A stretch of 64,000 nt of DNA, taken from NCBI RefSeq assembly GCF_036711975.1, contig NW_027248940.1, positions 1,488,001 through 1,552,000 of the forward strand, written 5' to 3'. This document shows, in pieces, positions 48,055-59,526 of this stretch. The translations under genes and the position numbers were made by a program. The notes under the pieces were generated by a model. It did not search any database. It was not told the DNA's origin and worked only from the letters and a program-made list of their open reading frames with translations. The first letter of the stretch is position 1. Each line of letters opens with the position of its first letter. This DNA comes from Onthophagus taurus. Its lineage: Eukaryota; Arthropoda; Insecta; Coleoptera; Scarabaeidae.

Positions 48055-51000
48055 GAAATCACTAAAATTTGACCTTTTGGCTATAAAAGAAGATAGAGAT
48101 TTGGTCTTTACGGGATTGGGTTAGTCTCGGAAAAAGAGACCAGGACATGGCACCTACTTTTTTTGTATCTCTTATAGTTTCTGAGATAGCCTATAATAAC
48201 ACCCAAATTTGCCCACCCTGTACAGTCCATACTGCTGTACAGGTGTCCCAATTTCGATGTTCGCATAGGCTATCTCCAAAACTAAAAGAGATAGAATTTC
48301 TATCTCGATATCTCCACCAGATGGGGCTCCACACTGGTATAAAAAATCGTTTTTTGAGGTTATCTTTCTAATTATTGATCGAATCAAAAATTTTTTTAAA
48401 CAAAATTTGTTTCAAATGAAATTATAAAAAGCTTTTATTAAAACAATTTTTTCGAAAAACATCATTTTATAACAATTAAATCAAAATGATCCGAAATGAC
48501 TCATTTTAAATTAAGGCGAATCTCATAAAATTGTATTAATCGAAAAATGTTTCGTATAATATCTGTTTAGAATATCATTTAAAATGATTTGTTTTAATAA
48601 AATTTTGCGATATCTCCACCAGATGGGGCTCCACACTGGTATAAAAAATCGTTTTTTGAGGTTATCTTTCTAATTATTGATCGAATCAAAAATTTTTTTA
48701 AACAAAATTTGTTTCAAATGAAATTATAAAAAGCTTTTATTAAAACAATTTTTTGAAAAACATCATTTTATAACAATTAAATCAAAATGATCCGAAAAGA
48801 CTCATTTTAAATTAAGGCGAATCTCATAAAATTGTATTAATCGAAAAATGTTTCGTATAATATCTGTTTAGAATATCATTTAAAATGATTTGTTTTAATA
48901 AAATTTTGCGATATCTCCACCAGATGGGGCTCCACACTGGTATAAAAAATCGTTTTTTGAGGTTATCTTTCTAATTATTGATCGAATCAAAAATTTTTTT
49001 AAACAAAATTTGTTTCAAATGAAATTATAAAAAGCTTTTATTAAAACAATTTTTTGAAAAACATCATTTTATAACAATTAAATCAAAATGATCCGAAAAG
49101 ACTCATTTTAAATTAAGGCGAATCTCATAAAATTGTATTAATCGAAAAATGTTTCGTATAATATCTGTTTAGAATATCATTTAAAATGATTTGTTTTAAT
49201 AAAATTTTGCGATATCTCCACCAGATGGGGCTCCACACTGGTATAAAAAATCGTTTTTTGAGGTTATCTTTCTAATTATTGATCGAATCAAAAATTTTTT
49301 TAAACAAAATTTGTTTCAAATGAAATTATAAAAAGCTTTTATTAAAACAATTTTTTGAAAAACATCATTTTATAACAATTAAATCAAAATGATCCGAAAA
49401 GACTCATTTTAAATTAAGGCGAATCTCATAAAATTGTATTAATCGAAAAATGTTTCGTATAATATCTGTTTAGAATATCATTTAAAATGATTTGTTTTAA
49501 TAAAATTTTGCGATATCTCCACCAGATGGGGCTCCACACTGGTATAAAAAATCGTTTTTTGAGGTTATCTTTCTAATTATTGATCGAATCAAAAATTTTT
49601 TTAAACAAAATTTGTTTCAAATGAAATTATAAAAAGCTTTTATTAAAACAATTTTTTCGAAAAACATCATTTTATAACAATTAAATCAAAATGATCCGAA
49701 ATGACTCATTTTAAATTAAGGCGAATCTCATAAAATTGTATTAATCGAAAAATGTTTCGTATAATATCTGTTTAGAATATCATTTAAAATGATTTGTTTT
49801 AATAAAATTTTGCGATATCTCCACCAGATGGGGCTCCACACTGGTATAAAAAATCGTTTTTTGAGGTTATCTTTCTAATTATTGATCGAATCAAAAATTT
49901 TTTTAAACAAAATTTGTTTCAAATGAAATTATAAAAAGCTTTTATTAAAACAATTTTTTGAAAAACATCATTTTATAACAATTAAATCAAAATGATCCGA
50001 AAAGACTCATTTTAAATTAAGGCGAATCTCATAAAATTGTATTAATCGAAAAATGTTTCGTATAATATCTGTTTAGAATATCATTTAAAATGATTTGTTT
50101 TAATAAAATTTTGCGATATCTCCACCAGATGGGGCTCCACACTGGTATAAAAAATCGTTTTTTGAGGTTATCTTTCTAATTATTGATCGAATCAAAAATT
50201 TTTTTAAACAAAATTTGTTTCAAATGAAATTATAAAAAGCTTTTATTAAAACAATTTTTTGAAAAACATCATTTTATAACAATTAAATCAAAATGATCCG
50301 AAAAGACTCATTTTAAATTAAGGCGAATCTCATAAAATTGTATTAATCGAAAAATGTTTCGTATAATATCTGTTTAGAATATCATTTAAAATGATTTGTT
50401 TTAATAAAATTTTGCGATATCTCCACCAGATGGGGCTCCACACTGGTATAAAAAATCGTTTTTTGAGGTTATCTTTCTAATTATTGATCGAATCAAAAAT
50501 TTTTTTAAACAAAATTTGTTTCAAATGAAATTATAAAAAGCTTTTATTAAAACAATTTTTTGAAAAACATCATTTTATAACAATTAAATCAAAATGATCC
50601 GAAATGACTCATTTTAAATTAAGGCGAATCTCATAAAATTGTATTAATCGAAAAATGTTTCGTATAATATCTGTTTAGAATATCATTTAAAATGATTTGT
50701 TTTAATAAAATTTTGCGATATCTCCACTAGATGGGGCTCCACACTGGTATAAAAAATCGTTTTTTGAGGTTATCTTTCTAATTATTGATCGAATCAAAAA
50801 ATTTTTTAAACAAAATTTGTTTCAAATGAAATTATAAAAAGCTTTTATTAAAACAATTTTTTCGAAAAACATCATTTTATAACAATTAAATCAAAATTTG
50901 ACCTTTTGGCTATAACTTAAAAACAAAAGAAGATAGAGATTTGGTCTTTACGGGATTGGGTTAGTCTCGGAAAAAGAGACCGGGACATGGCACCTACTTT

Positions 51001-51140
51001 TTTTGTATCTCTTATAGTTTCTGAGATAGCCTATAATAACACCCAAATTTGCCCACCCTGTACAGTCCACACTGCTGTACAGGGTGTTCCAATTTCGATG
51101 TCCGCATAGGCTATCTCCAAAACTAAAAGAGATAGAAAAA
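48055..51140. mobile_element. Tandemly repeated CAGGGTG-type inverted-repeat elements around a 301-bp array
   Basis: A ~235-bp segment (GATTTGGTCTTTACGGG, GGACATGGCACCTAC, CTGAGATAGCCTATAATAAC, GCATAGGCTATCTCC) occurs at 48065-48290 and again in direct orientation at 50895-51125. Each segment contains two facing ends, ...GCCCACCCTG|TA and TA|CAGG(G)TGT.CC, with inverted-repeat arms (TATCTCTTATAGTTT against AAACTAAAAGAGATA). One complete element can be drawn from 48240 to 51060, enclosing the tandem array. Parts of neighbouring elements lie on either side, separated by the 19-bp spacer TACAGTCC.CACTGCTGTA. No coding sequence. Confidence 0.65.
48307..50896. repeat. 301-bp tandem array, 8.6 near-identical copies
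   Basis: Units start GATATCTCCACCAGATGG at 48307, 48609, 48910, 49211, 49512, 49814, 50115, 50416 and 50717. Copies 1 and 5 share TTTTCGAAAAAC and CGAAATGACTC. Copies 2-4, 6 and 7 share TTTTGAAAAAC and CGAAAAGACTC. Copy 8 mixes the two, and copy 9 is partial. Copies 1-4 and 5-8 thus suggest a 4-unit higher-order pattern of about 1.2 kb. Within each unit TTTTATTAAAACAA and TTGTTTTAATAAAA are inverted. Confidence 0.93.
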
Positions 51141-51471
51141 AAGTAGCTTACATGTCATGATCTCGTTTTTCGAGAAAATGCTAATGCCGAAAACTCCGAA
51201 CAGCTATCGCCTTTTGTTTTCGCCCTATCGGCAAAAACTGAAAATTTTGCAAAAACGACAATCGCGAATATCTCACTTATTATCAAAGATGGAGTATTAT
51301 AAATAAAACATTATATGGGCAACTTTTTACGAAGAATTCAGTGGCGTAGGTAGAATTTTTTTCCCATCTTCTATTTTCGAAATTTTAGACGTACTTTATT
51401 TTTTTAAATGTAAACCATAGTTGGCTATGACTTAAAATAATTTGTTATTTTCTTCCGATAACAAATATATA
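51141..51471. other. Remnant of the right-hand CAGGGTG-type element
   Basis: Non-coding sequence continuing from the inverted-repeat end at 51080 (GCTAATGCCGAAAACTCCG, CGCCCTATCGGCAAAAACTG), up to the next element. No gene seen. Confidence 0.4.
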
Positions 51472-52097
51472 CAGGGTGTTCATTTTAAAACTTTCCACCT
51501 CAATTTCTGTAAATCCGGAAGTTTAAAAAGAAAATCGCTGAAATTGGTAAAGAATAAAACCAAGGGGGACAACTTTTTATGCAAAAATTGACTCACTCAC
51601 TTCAACCCCCCGCCGCCAGGAACCAACCCCTTAAAAATCTTAAATGGAAAGGGGTGTCAAGTGATACCTCATTTTAAAGGTACTACATGTTAGTATTTAT
51701 TTTTTTTAAATTGATCTATTCGTTTTCGGAAAAAAAGCAAGAATAAGTAATCTTTTATTATTAATTTATAAAATTAAATTACCATGTTCGTTTTTACAAC
51801 GACCATTAAATCTTTATTATTTCGGAGCAAACAGAAATATTTAAGAAAACTAAACACGTATAATTATGAATGAAACTAAATTTTATTGAAAGTATTTTAC
51901 ATTAAACCTGTATGAAAATTACTCTTGACTCGAATAGCCAAAAAAAGGAAAAAAAGAGACGAAATTTTTCTCTTTCTATAAACGAGTTATAGGCAGGCTC
52001 ACAAGGAGAAAAGAATAAAATAAAAGTGCAATTTGGTTATTACTTAAACAACTTTGTGTTATCCACTTAACAAAGTTATTTAAATAAAACAGCAATA

Positions 52098-52529
52098 ATG
52101 GTTTATACAATAATGGTATCTCATACATACGTCCTGAATCTCATAAAGAAATTCACTCAGACTGGGTCCGTTGTCAACATAAAACATAATGAGTCGAGAG
52201 TTTTGAATGAAACCGCTCAAGTGGAAGTGTTGGGTCATTTCGGTATCAACCCCAATACTTCATTGCGTCAGGTATCTCGTGCAACTGGTATATCCTTGGG
52301 TTCTGTTCATAAAGTTGTAAAACTTCACAAATTCCATCCTTATAAATTGAAAATACATCAAGAGCTAACTGAAGACGATTTTAACAGGAGAATACAGTTT
52401 TGTGAAGAAGTGACCACTATTATTAATAATAACAACGTTTTTGTGAAAAAGATCTGCTTTAGTGATGAACGCATTTTTTCTTTAAATGGATTTGTAAATG
52501 AACATAACTGCAGATATTCAAAATTATAA
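52098..52529 (+). pseudogene. Tc1/mariner-like transposase, truncated (143 aa)
   Basis: Helix-turn-helix DNA-binding parts are visible: VLNLIKKFTQTGSVVNI and NTSLRQVSRATGISLGSVHKV. Then RRIQFCEEV and the start of the DDE core, CFSDERIFSLNGFVNEHNCRY, in which the Asp of FSDE is the first catalytic residue. The frame stops soon after, and the two later catalytic acids are absent. About 250 bp downstream the foldback palindrome begins, so the C-terminal half was probably lost or replaced. The usual N-terminal helix is also short, and the ATG at 52098 may not be the original start. Non-functional. Confidence 0.8.
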
Positions 52530-52786
52530 ATAAAAATTAAATTAAATAATTCAAACTGATAAAATTAAGTTAAACCCCCATTAACTTAATTTAACCAATA
52601 TAAATTATTTTAATTCTCTTCATTTATATTAAAACAATGCTAGAATAATTTATATTATTACCTATATTTAGAGGTAATAAATCTGTTTGTCCTGCATTTA
52701 ATTTTCTTATTTTCACCCCATGTCTGAGTTATGTGCGCATGTGCGCCGGCTCAACCTGGAGTTTTCAAGTTTGAAATACACACAAG

Positions 52787-53283
52787 TAGTGTAAGAATGC
52801 CGGTTCTAGACCGGAAGTTGCTCCTGCTGCTCCTGCGGTGACGTCACGCCTCAATGTATTAGGTATAGGGGGGGATACCAACTAAAGTTTGGGGGAAAAA
52901 AAATTAGGTTGGTATTAAAAGTAACTAGAGATCTAGGGATTTTTAGAAAATTAAATAGAAAAATTTAAATACAATGGCGCCACGTATGATTGAGTGGTGT
53001 AAGTACTAGATTTAGGAATTTTTTATAAAATTAAACAGAAAAATTTTCTAGAATTCTAGTACTTACACCGCTCAAATCTAGGTGGCGCCATTGTATTTAA
53101 ATTTTTCTATTTAATTTTCTAAAAATCCCTAGATCTCTAGTTACTTTTAATACCAACCTAATTTTTTTTCCCCCAAACTTTGGTTGGTATCCCCCCCCCT
53201 ATACCTAATACATTGAGGCGTGACGTCACCGCAGGAGCAGCAGGAGCAACTTCCGCTCTAGAACCGGCATTCTTACACTACTC
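52787..53283. repeat. Foldback palindrome (~500 bp) within the Tc1-like element
   Basis: The left arm from AGTAGTGTAAGAATGCCGG to TGGCGCCAC is repeated in reverse complement up to CCGGCATTCTTACACTACT. Arms of ~230 bp surround a centre of about 50 bp near 53020. The arms include GGTGACGTCACGCCTCAATG and a G-run (AGGGGGGGATACC) with its C-run partner. No coding sequence. It is a MITE-like hairpin element. Confidence 0.85.
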
Positions 53284-53670
53284 ACACACACACACTGACT
53301 TTTCAATCACACTTTCCATCGCACATGTCAGTCATTCAATAACCAATTTTATTTATATTAAATTTAATCAGTTGAGATTTTTTGTTTTATTATTCATCTT
53401 TATTATCATTTTGTTTCAATTAAAGAACCAACACCTAATTTTCTTTTCCGGTTATTTGCCGCGCGAACAAAATCCTTTCCTGCAAACTGTAAACCATTAT
53501 TGCTATTTTATTTAAATAACTTTGTTAAGCGGGGCGTTGAAGTGAGTGAGTCAATTTTTGCATAAAAAGTTGTCCCCCTTGGTTTTATTCTTTACCTATT
53601 TAAGGGATTTTCTTTTTAAACTTCCGGATTTACAGAAATTGAGGTGGAAAGTTTTGAAATGAACACCCTG

Positions 53671-53925
53671 TATAGTTTGTGGGGTATATTTCTTATAGTT
53701 ATTGAATAATTAACAAAAATTCATTTTGTTCCATCTAAATCTAATGTATGTATTTAAAAGTTAATGTTGCTATGGTGATAACCATACATACTATGATGGA
53801 ATATAATGTGTCAATTTTTTTTGTTCTTTCTAAAACTATTGTATGTATTTAAAACTTAATGTTGTTATGGTGATCACGATACCATGAAGGAAAGCATTGT
53901 TTCCAATTATTGCCAAAGTTTGTAG
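53671..53925. other. Gene-free spacer with decayed transposon sequence
   Basis: Non-coding. Two imperfect copies of TATGTATTTAAAA.TTAATGTTG.TATGGTGAT lie about 95 bp apart. Its last 9 bases are the target duplication of the following element. Confidence 0.45.
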
Positions 53926-54203
53926 CAAGGACAGTAGAATCTAACAGGACTGCTACATCCATTGTATTTTTGTAATCGATTACGGGTTGGTTGCCCGCAC
54001 TCTACGTCACACTATTTGCCACGCCTGGTAACTGTTTATGTTTTTAGAGGTTATATGAATACGTCTAGGATATAACCTCTAAAAACACACAGCAAACGCA
54101 TAGACCATAACAACAGCTGGGCGTGGAAAATGCTGTGAGGTAGTTTTCGGGTAGGCTGTCACAACAACGGATGTAGCAGTCCTGTTAGATTCTACTGTCC
54201 TTG
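53926..54203. mobile_element. Foldback MITE with perfect 9-bp target duplication
   Basis: 278 bp starting CAAGGACAGTAGAATCTAAC and ending GTTAGATTCTACTGTCCTTG. The inner inverted pair is TTTTTAGAGGTTATAT / ATATAACCTCTAAAAA, so the element folds on itself almost end to end. It is flanked by AGTTTGTAG at 53917-53925 and 54204-54212. A 9-bp duplication fits Mutator-like or Merlin-like elements. There is no coding capacity to decide which. Confidence 0.85.
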
Positions 54204-54218
54204 AGTTTGTAGTAGTAT

Positions 54219-54787
54219 TTAAAAATTCACTAACAACTCTGACATTATGTACTGTCTTAATATATTGAGGTATTTCCCTGAGTTCAAGTTTTTATAGTAG
54301 ATACTATATGCAAAAATTCTATTATCTAAAAGGGCACACCATACATTGAACCCCAATCTTCTTTGAACACTCAGAGATTTCATCGGTCCAGATAACATTT
54401 TGAACAAACAGCAGATTATTTAATTTTTTTTAAATATCATCTACAAAATTCTAATCTTCGATTGACATCTCCGGCGCGTAAATAATGAATTAGCCCCGCT
54501 TTGTATGGTTTATACTTATTTTTCTTTCATATTCGGGAGCAGCGGCTTTTGGGTCAGACGTCTTGTTACAATTTCTCTTGCAGGTCATTTTGGTATGTTT
54601 TTGTATGTAGTTTGGGGAAGGACCAAATATCTATTAAATTTTCTGCTAACCGGCTGAAGGTTCTTACATGCGGTTGTCTTCTTTCTGGATATCTTGTGAA
54701 ATAAAATTCCGCGGGTAACGTCGCATTCTTATCTGATAACATATATCGTTCCATCATGTTACATTTTTCATAATTTTCGAAATTCAT
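54219..54787 (-). pseudogene. Tc1/mariner-like transposase relic
   Basis: Two fragments of the same family lie in order on the minus strand. 54787-54566 carries the N-terminal helix-turn-helix part (FYFTRYPERRQPHVRTFSR). 54407-54219 carries part of the catalytic core (RRLGFNVWCALLDNRIFAY, YLNILRQYIMSELL). The middle is decayed, and the downstream part meets the foldback MITE, which interrupted the relic. Its relationship to the Tc1-like copy at 52098 is at superfamily level only. Confidence 0.7.
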
Positions 54788-54889
54788 TCTAAAGTTTTAT
54801 TCAGTTTTGTTATAGTTTGACACTTAACATGCTGGTGCATCGTACCAGCACATATAATGCCAGAGTTGTTATCGAATTTCTAAAATAAA

Positions 54890-55712
54890 TAGTGACTTAA
54901 ATAGAATGTATCGGCTGGCAGCTAATTATCAATTGAGAATAAACCCAAGTAAATCCATGTACGTGTCTGGGTAATGCCAGGGCTAGTAGCAGATCTGTGT
55001 TAAATATACAAATAAATGGTGAAATAATCAGTTTTGTTCAGGAATCCAAATGACTTAGGGTTAAGAATAGATAGTACATTTAGATACAGATCGCAGATTG
55101 GCTATTACATGAAAAATGCTTATTCTTATTTGCGTGGATTTTATCCTCATCGAGCCTATCTTACAGTAGATCTGAACAAGCAACTGTGTGAGTATTTTGT
55201 TTTATCCCAGTTTAATTATATGGCGCCACTCTACCACCCGGCTGTTGATGAGGTGACTTCTAACTGCATACAGAGAGTGCAAAACAGTTGTCTGAGGTAT
55301 ATTTATGGTATCAGAAAATTTGATAGAATTACTCAGAAGCTGAAAGATATAAAATGGTTGTCAATGAAACAAAGAAGAGCTTATGTCTTTTTCATAAAAT
55401 TATAATCTCATGTAAGCCTGAATATATGTATAAGAAAATTAGTAAATTGCCAAATGACATGCGAACTCTGAACTTAGGTACATTCAGGAAGAGTTTGATG
55501 CGGCTGAGGTTTCAGCAGTAAGGGGGAGAATAATATCTGATGCTGGGATTTTTTTTGTTCTTTTTTGAAACCAATTGGGTTGGTATGAGCAGGCATTGTC
55601 TGTAACCCGTCCATTGTGTTCCTTCTTTAGTTTAATATTATGAAATAGAAATATGTAGAATGTTATTTGTAGTTGTGAAAGGCACAATAAAAATATATTA
55701 TTATTATTATTA
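54890..55712 (+). mobile_element. Non-LTR retrotransposon, 5'-truncated 3' fragment
   Basis: The fragment begins after the RT catalytic motif: NYQLRINPSKSMYVSG (frame broken by TAA at ~54972), then the open frame 55034-55405 with DLGLRIDSTFRYRSQIGYY, QFNYMAPLYHP and IQRVQNSCLRYIYGIRKFD. This is the thumb and C-terminal region typical of Jockey/CR1-type ORF2. It ends with AATAAAAATA then a (TTA)n tail. Different family member from 18872-20494. Confidence 0.82.
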
Positions 55713-55715
55713 TAA

Positions 55716-57660
55716 TTTCGAAAATTATCGATGAAAATTGTAACATCGAAAATTTTATCAAAACTTCAGATATTGTTTTCTCAAAAACTAAAAGTTATTT
55801 TTTAAAACGGGTTGGTTCATTGGAAAGGGGACACTTTTATTATCACTTTGGAAAATTTTCATACTCATATTTCCAGAAATGGATTTTATATGGATTTTTA
55901 AAACTTAATGGGCGAAAATTGCAAAATTCGAAATTATTTTTTCAATAATTTATTTCTCAAGAACTAAAAGTGATTTTTCAAAACGGCTTGTTGCATTAAG
56001 TAGAGGATACTTTAATTAATAATTGGTGATATTTCCACAATGATCCTTCAAGAAATCAATTTTATAGCAAATTTTGAAAATTATCGATGAAAATTGCAAC
56101 ATCGAATATTTTATCAAAACTTCAGATATTGTTTTCTCAAAAACTAAAAGTTATTTTTCAAAACGTGTTGATTCGCTGGAAAGAGGACACTCTTATTAAC
56201 ACTTTGAGAAATTTTCATACTCATATTCCCAAAAATGGATTTTATACGAATTTTTAAAACTTAATTGGCGAAAATTGCAAAATTCGAAATTATTTTTTCA
56301 ATAATTTATTTCTCAAGAACTAAAAGTGATTTTTCAAAACGGATTTTTGCATTAAAAAGAAGATACTTCAATTAATAATTGGTTATATTTCCACAAGGAT
56401 CCTTCAAGAAATCAATTTTATAGAAAATTTTGAAAATTATCGATGAAAATTGCAAAATCGAAAATTTTATCAAAACTTCAAATAGTGTTTTCTCAAAAAC
56501 TAAAAGTTATTTTTCAAAACGGGTTGGTTCATTGGAAAAAAGACACTCTTATTAATACTTTGGAAAATTTTCAAACTCATATTCCAAGAAATGGATTTTA
56601 TACGAATTTTTAAAACTTAATCGGCAAAAATTGCAAAATTCGAAAAAATTATCGATCATTTCAATAATTTATTTCTCAAGAACTAAAAGTGATTTTTCAA
56701 AACGGATTTTTGCATTAAAAAGAAGATACTTTAATTAATATTTGGTGATATTTCCACAAGGATCCTTCAAGAAATTAATTGTATAGCGAATTTTGAAAAT
56801 TACCGATAAAAATTGTAACATCGAAAATTTTATCAAAACTTCAAATATTGTTTTCTCAAAAACTAAAAGTTATTTTTCAAAACGTGTTGATTCGCTGGAA
56901 AGAGGACACTCTTATTAACACTTTGAGAAATTTTCATACTCATATTCCCAAAAATGGATTTTATACGAATTTTTAAAACTTATTTGGCGAAAATTGCAAA
57001 ATTCGAAATTATTTTTTCAATAATTTATTTTTCAAGAAATAAAAGTGATTTTTCAAAACGGATTTTTGCATTAAAAAGAGGACACTTTAATTAATAATTG
57101 GTGATATTTCCACAAGGATCCTTCAGGAAATCAATTTTATAGCGAATTTTGACAATTATCGATGAAAATTGTAACATCGAATATTTTATCAAAACTTCAA
57201 ATATTGTTTTCTCAAAAACTAAAAGTTATTCTTCAAAACGGGTTGGTTCATTGGAAAAAAGGCACTCTTATTAATACTTTGGAAAATTTTCAAACTCATA
57301 TTCCAAGAAATGGATTTTATACGAATTTTTAAATCTTAATTGGCTAAAATTCGAAAAAATTGTCGATTATTTCAAAAATTTATTTCTCAAGAACTAAAAG
57401 TGATTTTTCAAAACGGATTTTTGCATTAAAAAGAAGATACTTTAATTAATATTTGGTGATATTTCCACAAGGATCCTTCAAGAAATCAATTTTATAGCGA
57501 ATTTTGAAAATTATCGATGAAAATTGCAACATCGTATATTTTATCAAAACTTCAAATAGTGTTTTCTCAAAAACTAAAAGTTATTTTTCAAAACGGATTG
57601 GTTTATTGGAAACAGGACCCTTTTATTAACACTTTGGGAAATTTTCATACTCAAAAAGAA
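55716..57660. repeat. 357-bp dimeric tandem repeat, about 5.5 copies
   Basis: The landmark ATTATCGATGAAAATT recurs at 55724, 56080, 56437, ~56799, 57155 and 57510. Each unit has two related halves: TTCTCAAAAACTAAAAGTTA with GGTTGGTTCATTGG, and TTCTCAAGAACTAAAAGTGA with TTTTTGCATTAAAAAG. It starts directly behind the (TTA)n tail of the non-LTR fragment. No genes. Confidence 0.9.
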
Positions 57661-57687
57661 ATTATATAAATTTGCTTCAAAATTCTA

Positions 57688-59360
57688 TACAACACATGAT
57701 AATATCTCAATTAGTTATTGAGATACAATTTTTTATTTCTTCCAAACGTTCTCTTCAATCCAATCCAGATAATTATAAAGTTTCGTTGAAACATCGGGGA
57801 GTTCCTTGCTAGGAATTCTCGGTCCAAAATTATCAATCGCAACGATTTTAGGCACGTCATCTTCTACAACATGGGAAGCTCCCCCAATGTTTTGCTAAAA
57901 CAGTCATATTTAACAACTCTTAATTAATTAATTAAAATAATTACAACGTATTCCCTATTAAATTTGCGAAGAACGCACAAAAAGAAATAATCATCAATCG
58001 TTATTTTTTGCTTCTTATAACTTTCAATACAAGAATCCGTCGGTATAATTGAAGCATCGACTTTAAATAAGACCCGATCTGACCCCGACCTCGTCCAAAG
58101 CAAATCAGTTAATGTTTGTTTATCATCGACTGATTTTGTGTATAAACAACCGGGTTTTATGTTATCATTGGCTATTATTGGAGGTGAAAATTTAACGAGG
58201 GCCAATGTATGTTGATGAACTGAGTTGGTTCTTGTGTAATTTGGGTGAACTAAGATTTCGGTGATATTTAAAAGTTTACTATTGTTGTTATCGCTTGAAT
58301 TTGATGTACCAAAGAGTAAATACTGAGGCGGTCCCCTAAAAATTAATAATTAATAATTTTGTAAATTATTTTTTTTAACTTACTGGGTATTAACCATGCA
58401 ATAAGCTGGCGATACAGCGACTGATTCGCTTATTAAAGTTGCGGGACAATTATATTTGATGATATCGTCATCTTTGTATCCCAACAATCCTAAATGAGGA
58501 AACTCGGATATTAAGGTATCCTTTTTGACATTGGGATCTTGGTGGTACTCCTTACACTCTGTTTAATGATTTTAATTAGGAAATATTTAATTAACATTGT
58601 TGAAACTGACTTTCATCGCTCAATCTGGCGCTAACCGCTCCAATAATAAAGATTAAAACGAAGGATTTCAACTGATTCTTCATGGTTGCACGTTACACGA
58701 GATATGAAGAGCACCTGGTGAGTAGCTCTTCTTAAAAGATATTTTCAATGTAAACCGGTTATTTAGTAATGTAAATATATTCAAAACAACATTATAATAA
58801 CAAATTTCTATGAATTGTTTACGACTTTTTGTATTAATATCTGAATAACGTAATATATAGAGTAATAGCAATTTTTTAATAATGTATTCTATGTTTTCCC
58901 CAATAAGAAAATTATTTAGAGCAAGAGCAATTAAGCGTTTCTGCGTGTAGGGCTGAATATTTTGTGCTATTTTACGTGCAGAGCGGTGTTGTTCTTTCTT
59001 TATTGATGCATCAATTTATTAGTTGATGTATCTCATGGTTTTAGATAGAGACAGAGTTAAGCTTTCAAATGACGCATTTAGTTTTTCTCTATCTCTAATA
59101 ACAAGGAAGATGTCAGCTAAGAAAGTAGGTAGGAAATTACAGGTAAAAGTTTGTTGCTGAGAGGTTTGTTGCCATCGTCAGTTTTTCAAAGTTATATCTC
59201 TCTAATTTTTTTTAGGGCGATTTAAGCAAATTATAAATTAAAAAGAAACAGGAATAAGCCCTGCGGGGAGAGGGGGGTTCCGTCAAATTGGAAAAAATGA
59301 TGCGTTCTAGATAGTACGTCGCGCCTCTATTTTACTTACATACAGAAATAAAGGCGCGAC
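57688..59360. repeat. Segmental duplication, copy B
   Basis: Direct duplicate of 46146-47964, including the second protease homologue, its introns and its 5' flank. Matching ends: ACATGATAATATCTCAATTA at the low side and AGAAATAAAGGCGCGAC at the high side. Confidence 0.9.
57733..58683 (-). CDS. Secreted serine protease homologue B (trypsin fold, 266 aa)
   Basis: Same four-exon structure as copy A: 58683-58611, 58558-58384, 58335-57945 and 57894-57733, with all splice sites retained. Signal peptide MKNQLKSFVLIFIIGAVSA. The catalytic His is also lost: SPAYCMV in place of SPAHCM. The Asp region reads HTLALVKF and the Ser region QNIGGASHVV, so the whole triad is gone. It is two codons shorter than A in exon 3 (KKQKITIDDYF). 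It ends YLDWIEENVWKK. The open frame and conserved splice sites after duplication suggest it is still under selection as a non-enzymatic secreted protein. Confidence 0.85.
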
Positions 59361-59383
59361 GTCCGATCTGTGGAACATGCACC

Positions 59384-59526
59384 AGGACCATCTTTTCCGA
59401 TTCTTTTCGTTGGATAGTTTTTGAGAAAAAAAAATCGCAAAGTGGTCAAAGTTTCCGGCACCTTAAAAAATCGGGTACTTTTTCAATTTAACATAATTTA
59501 ATTGATTATGTTAAGGGTCCTGGTGC
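59384..59526. repeat. Small inverted-repeat element
   Basis: GCACCAGGACC at the left and GGTCCTGGTGC at the right enclose about 120 bp without coding sequence. The inner TTAACATAAT...ATTATGTTAA is also inverted. No target duplication identified. Confidence 0.5.

Larger units (their letters stand above)
51472..53670. mobile_element. Tc1-like transposon with CAGGGTGTTCATTT ends
   Basis: Terminal inverted repeats of about 130 bp: CAGGGTGTTCATTTTAAAAC, CTTTCCACCTCAATTTCTG, ACTTTTTATGCAAAAATTG and so on, repeated inverted up to 53670. TA flanks both ends. The interior has a truncated transposase frame and a foldback palindrome. The TA duplication fits the Tc1/mariner group and the transposase. 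Confidence 0.85.

Noticed and set aside
48147..48387. Opposed 74- and 71-residue frames
   Set aside because: They read the hairpin arms of the inverted-repeat element in both directions.
53180..53515. Plus-strand 111-residue frame
   Set aside because: Begins within the foldback palindrome and continues into AT-rich non-coding DNA.
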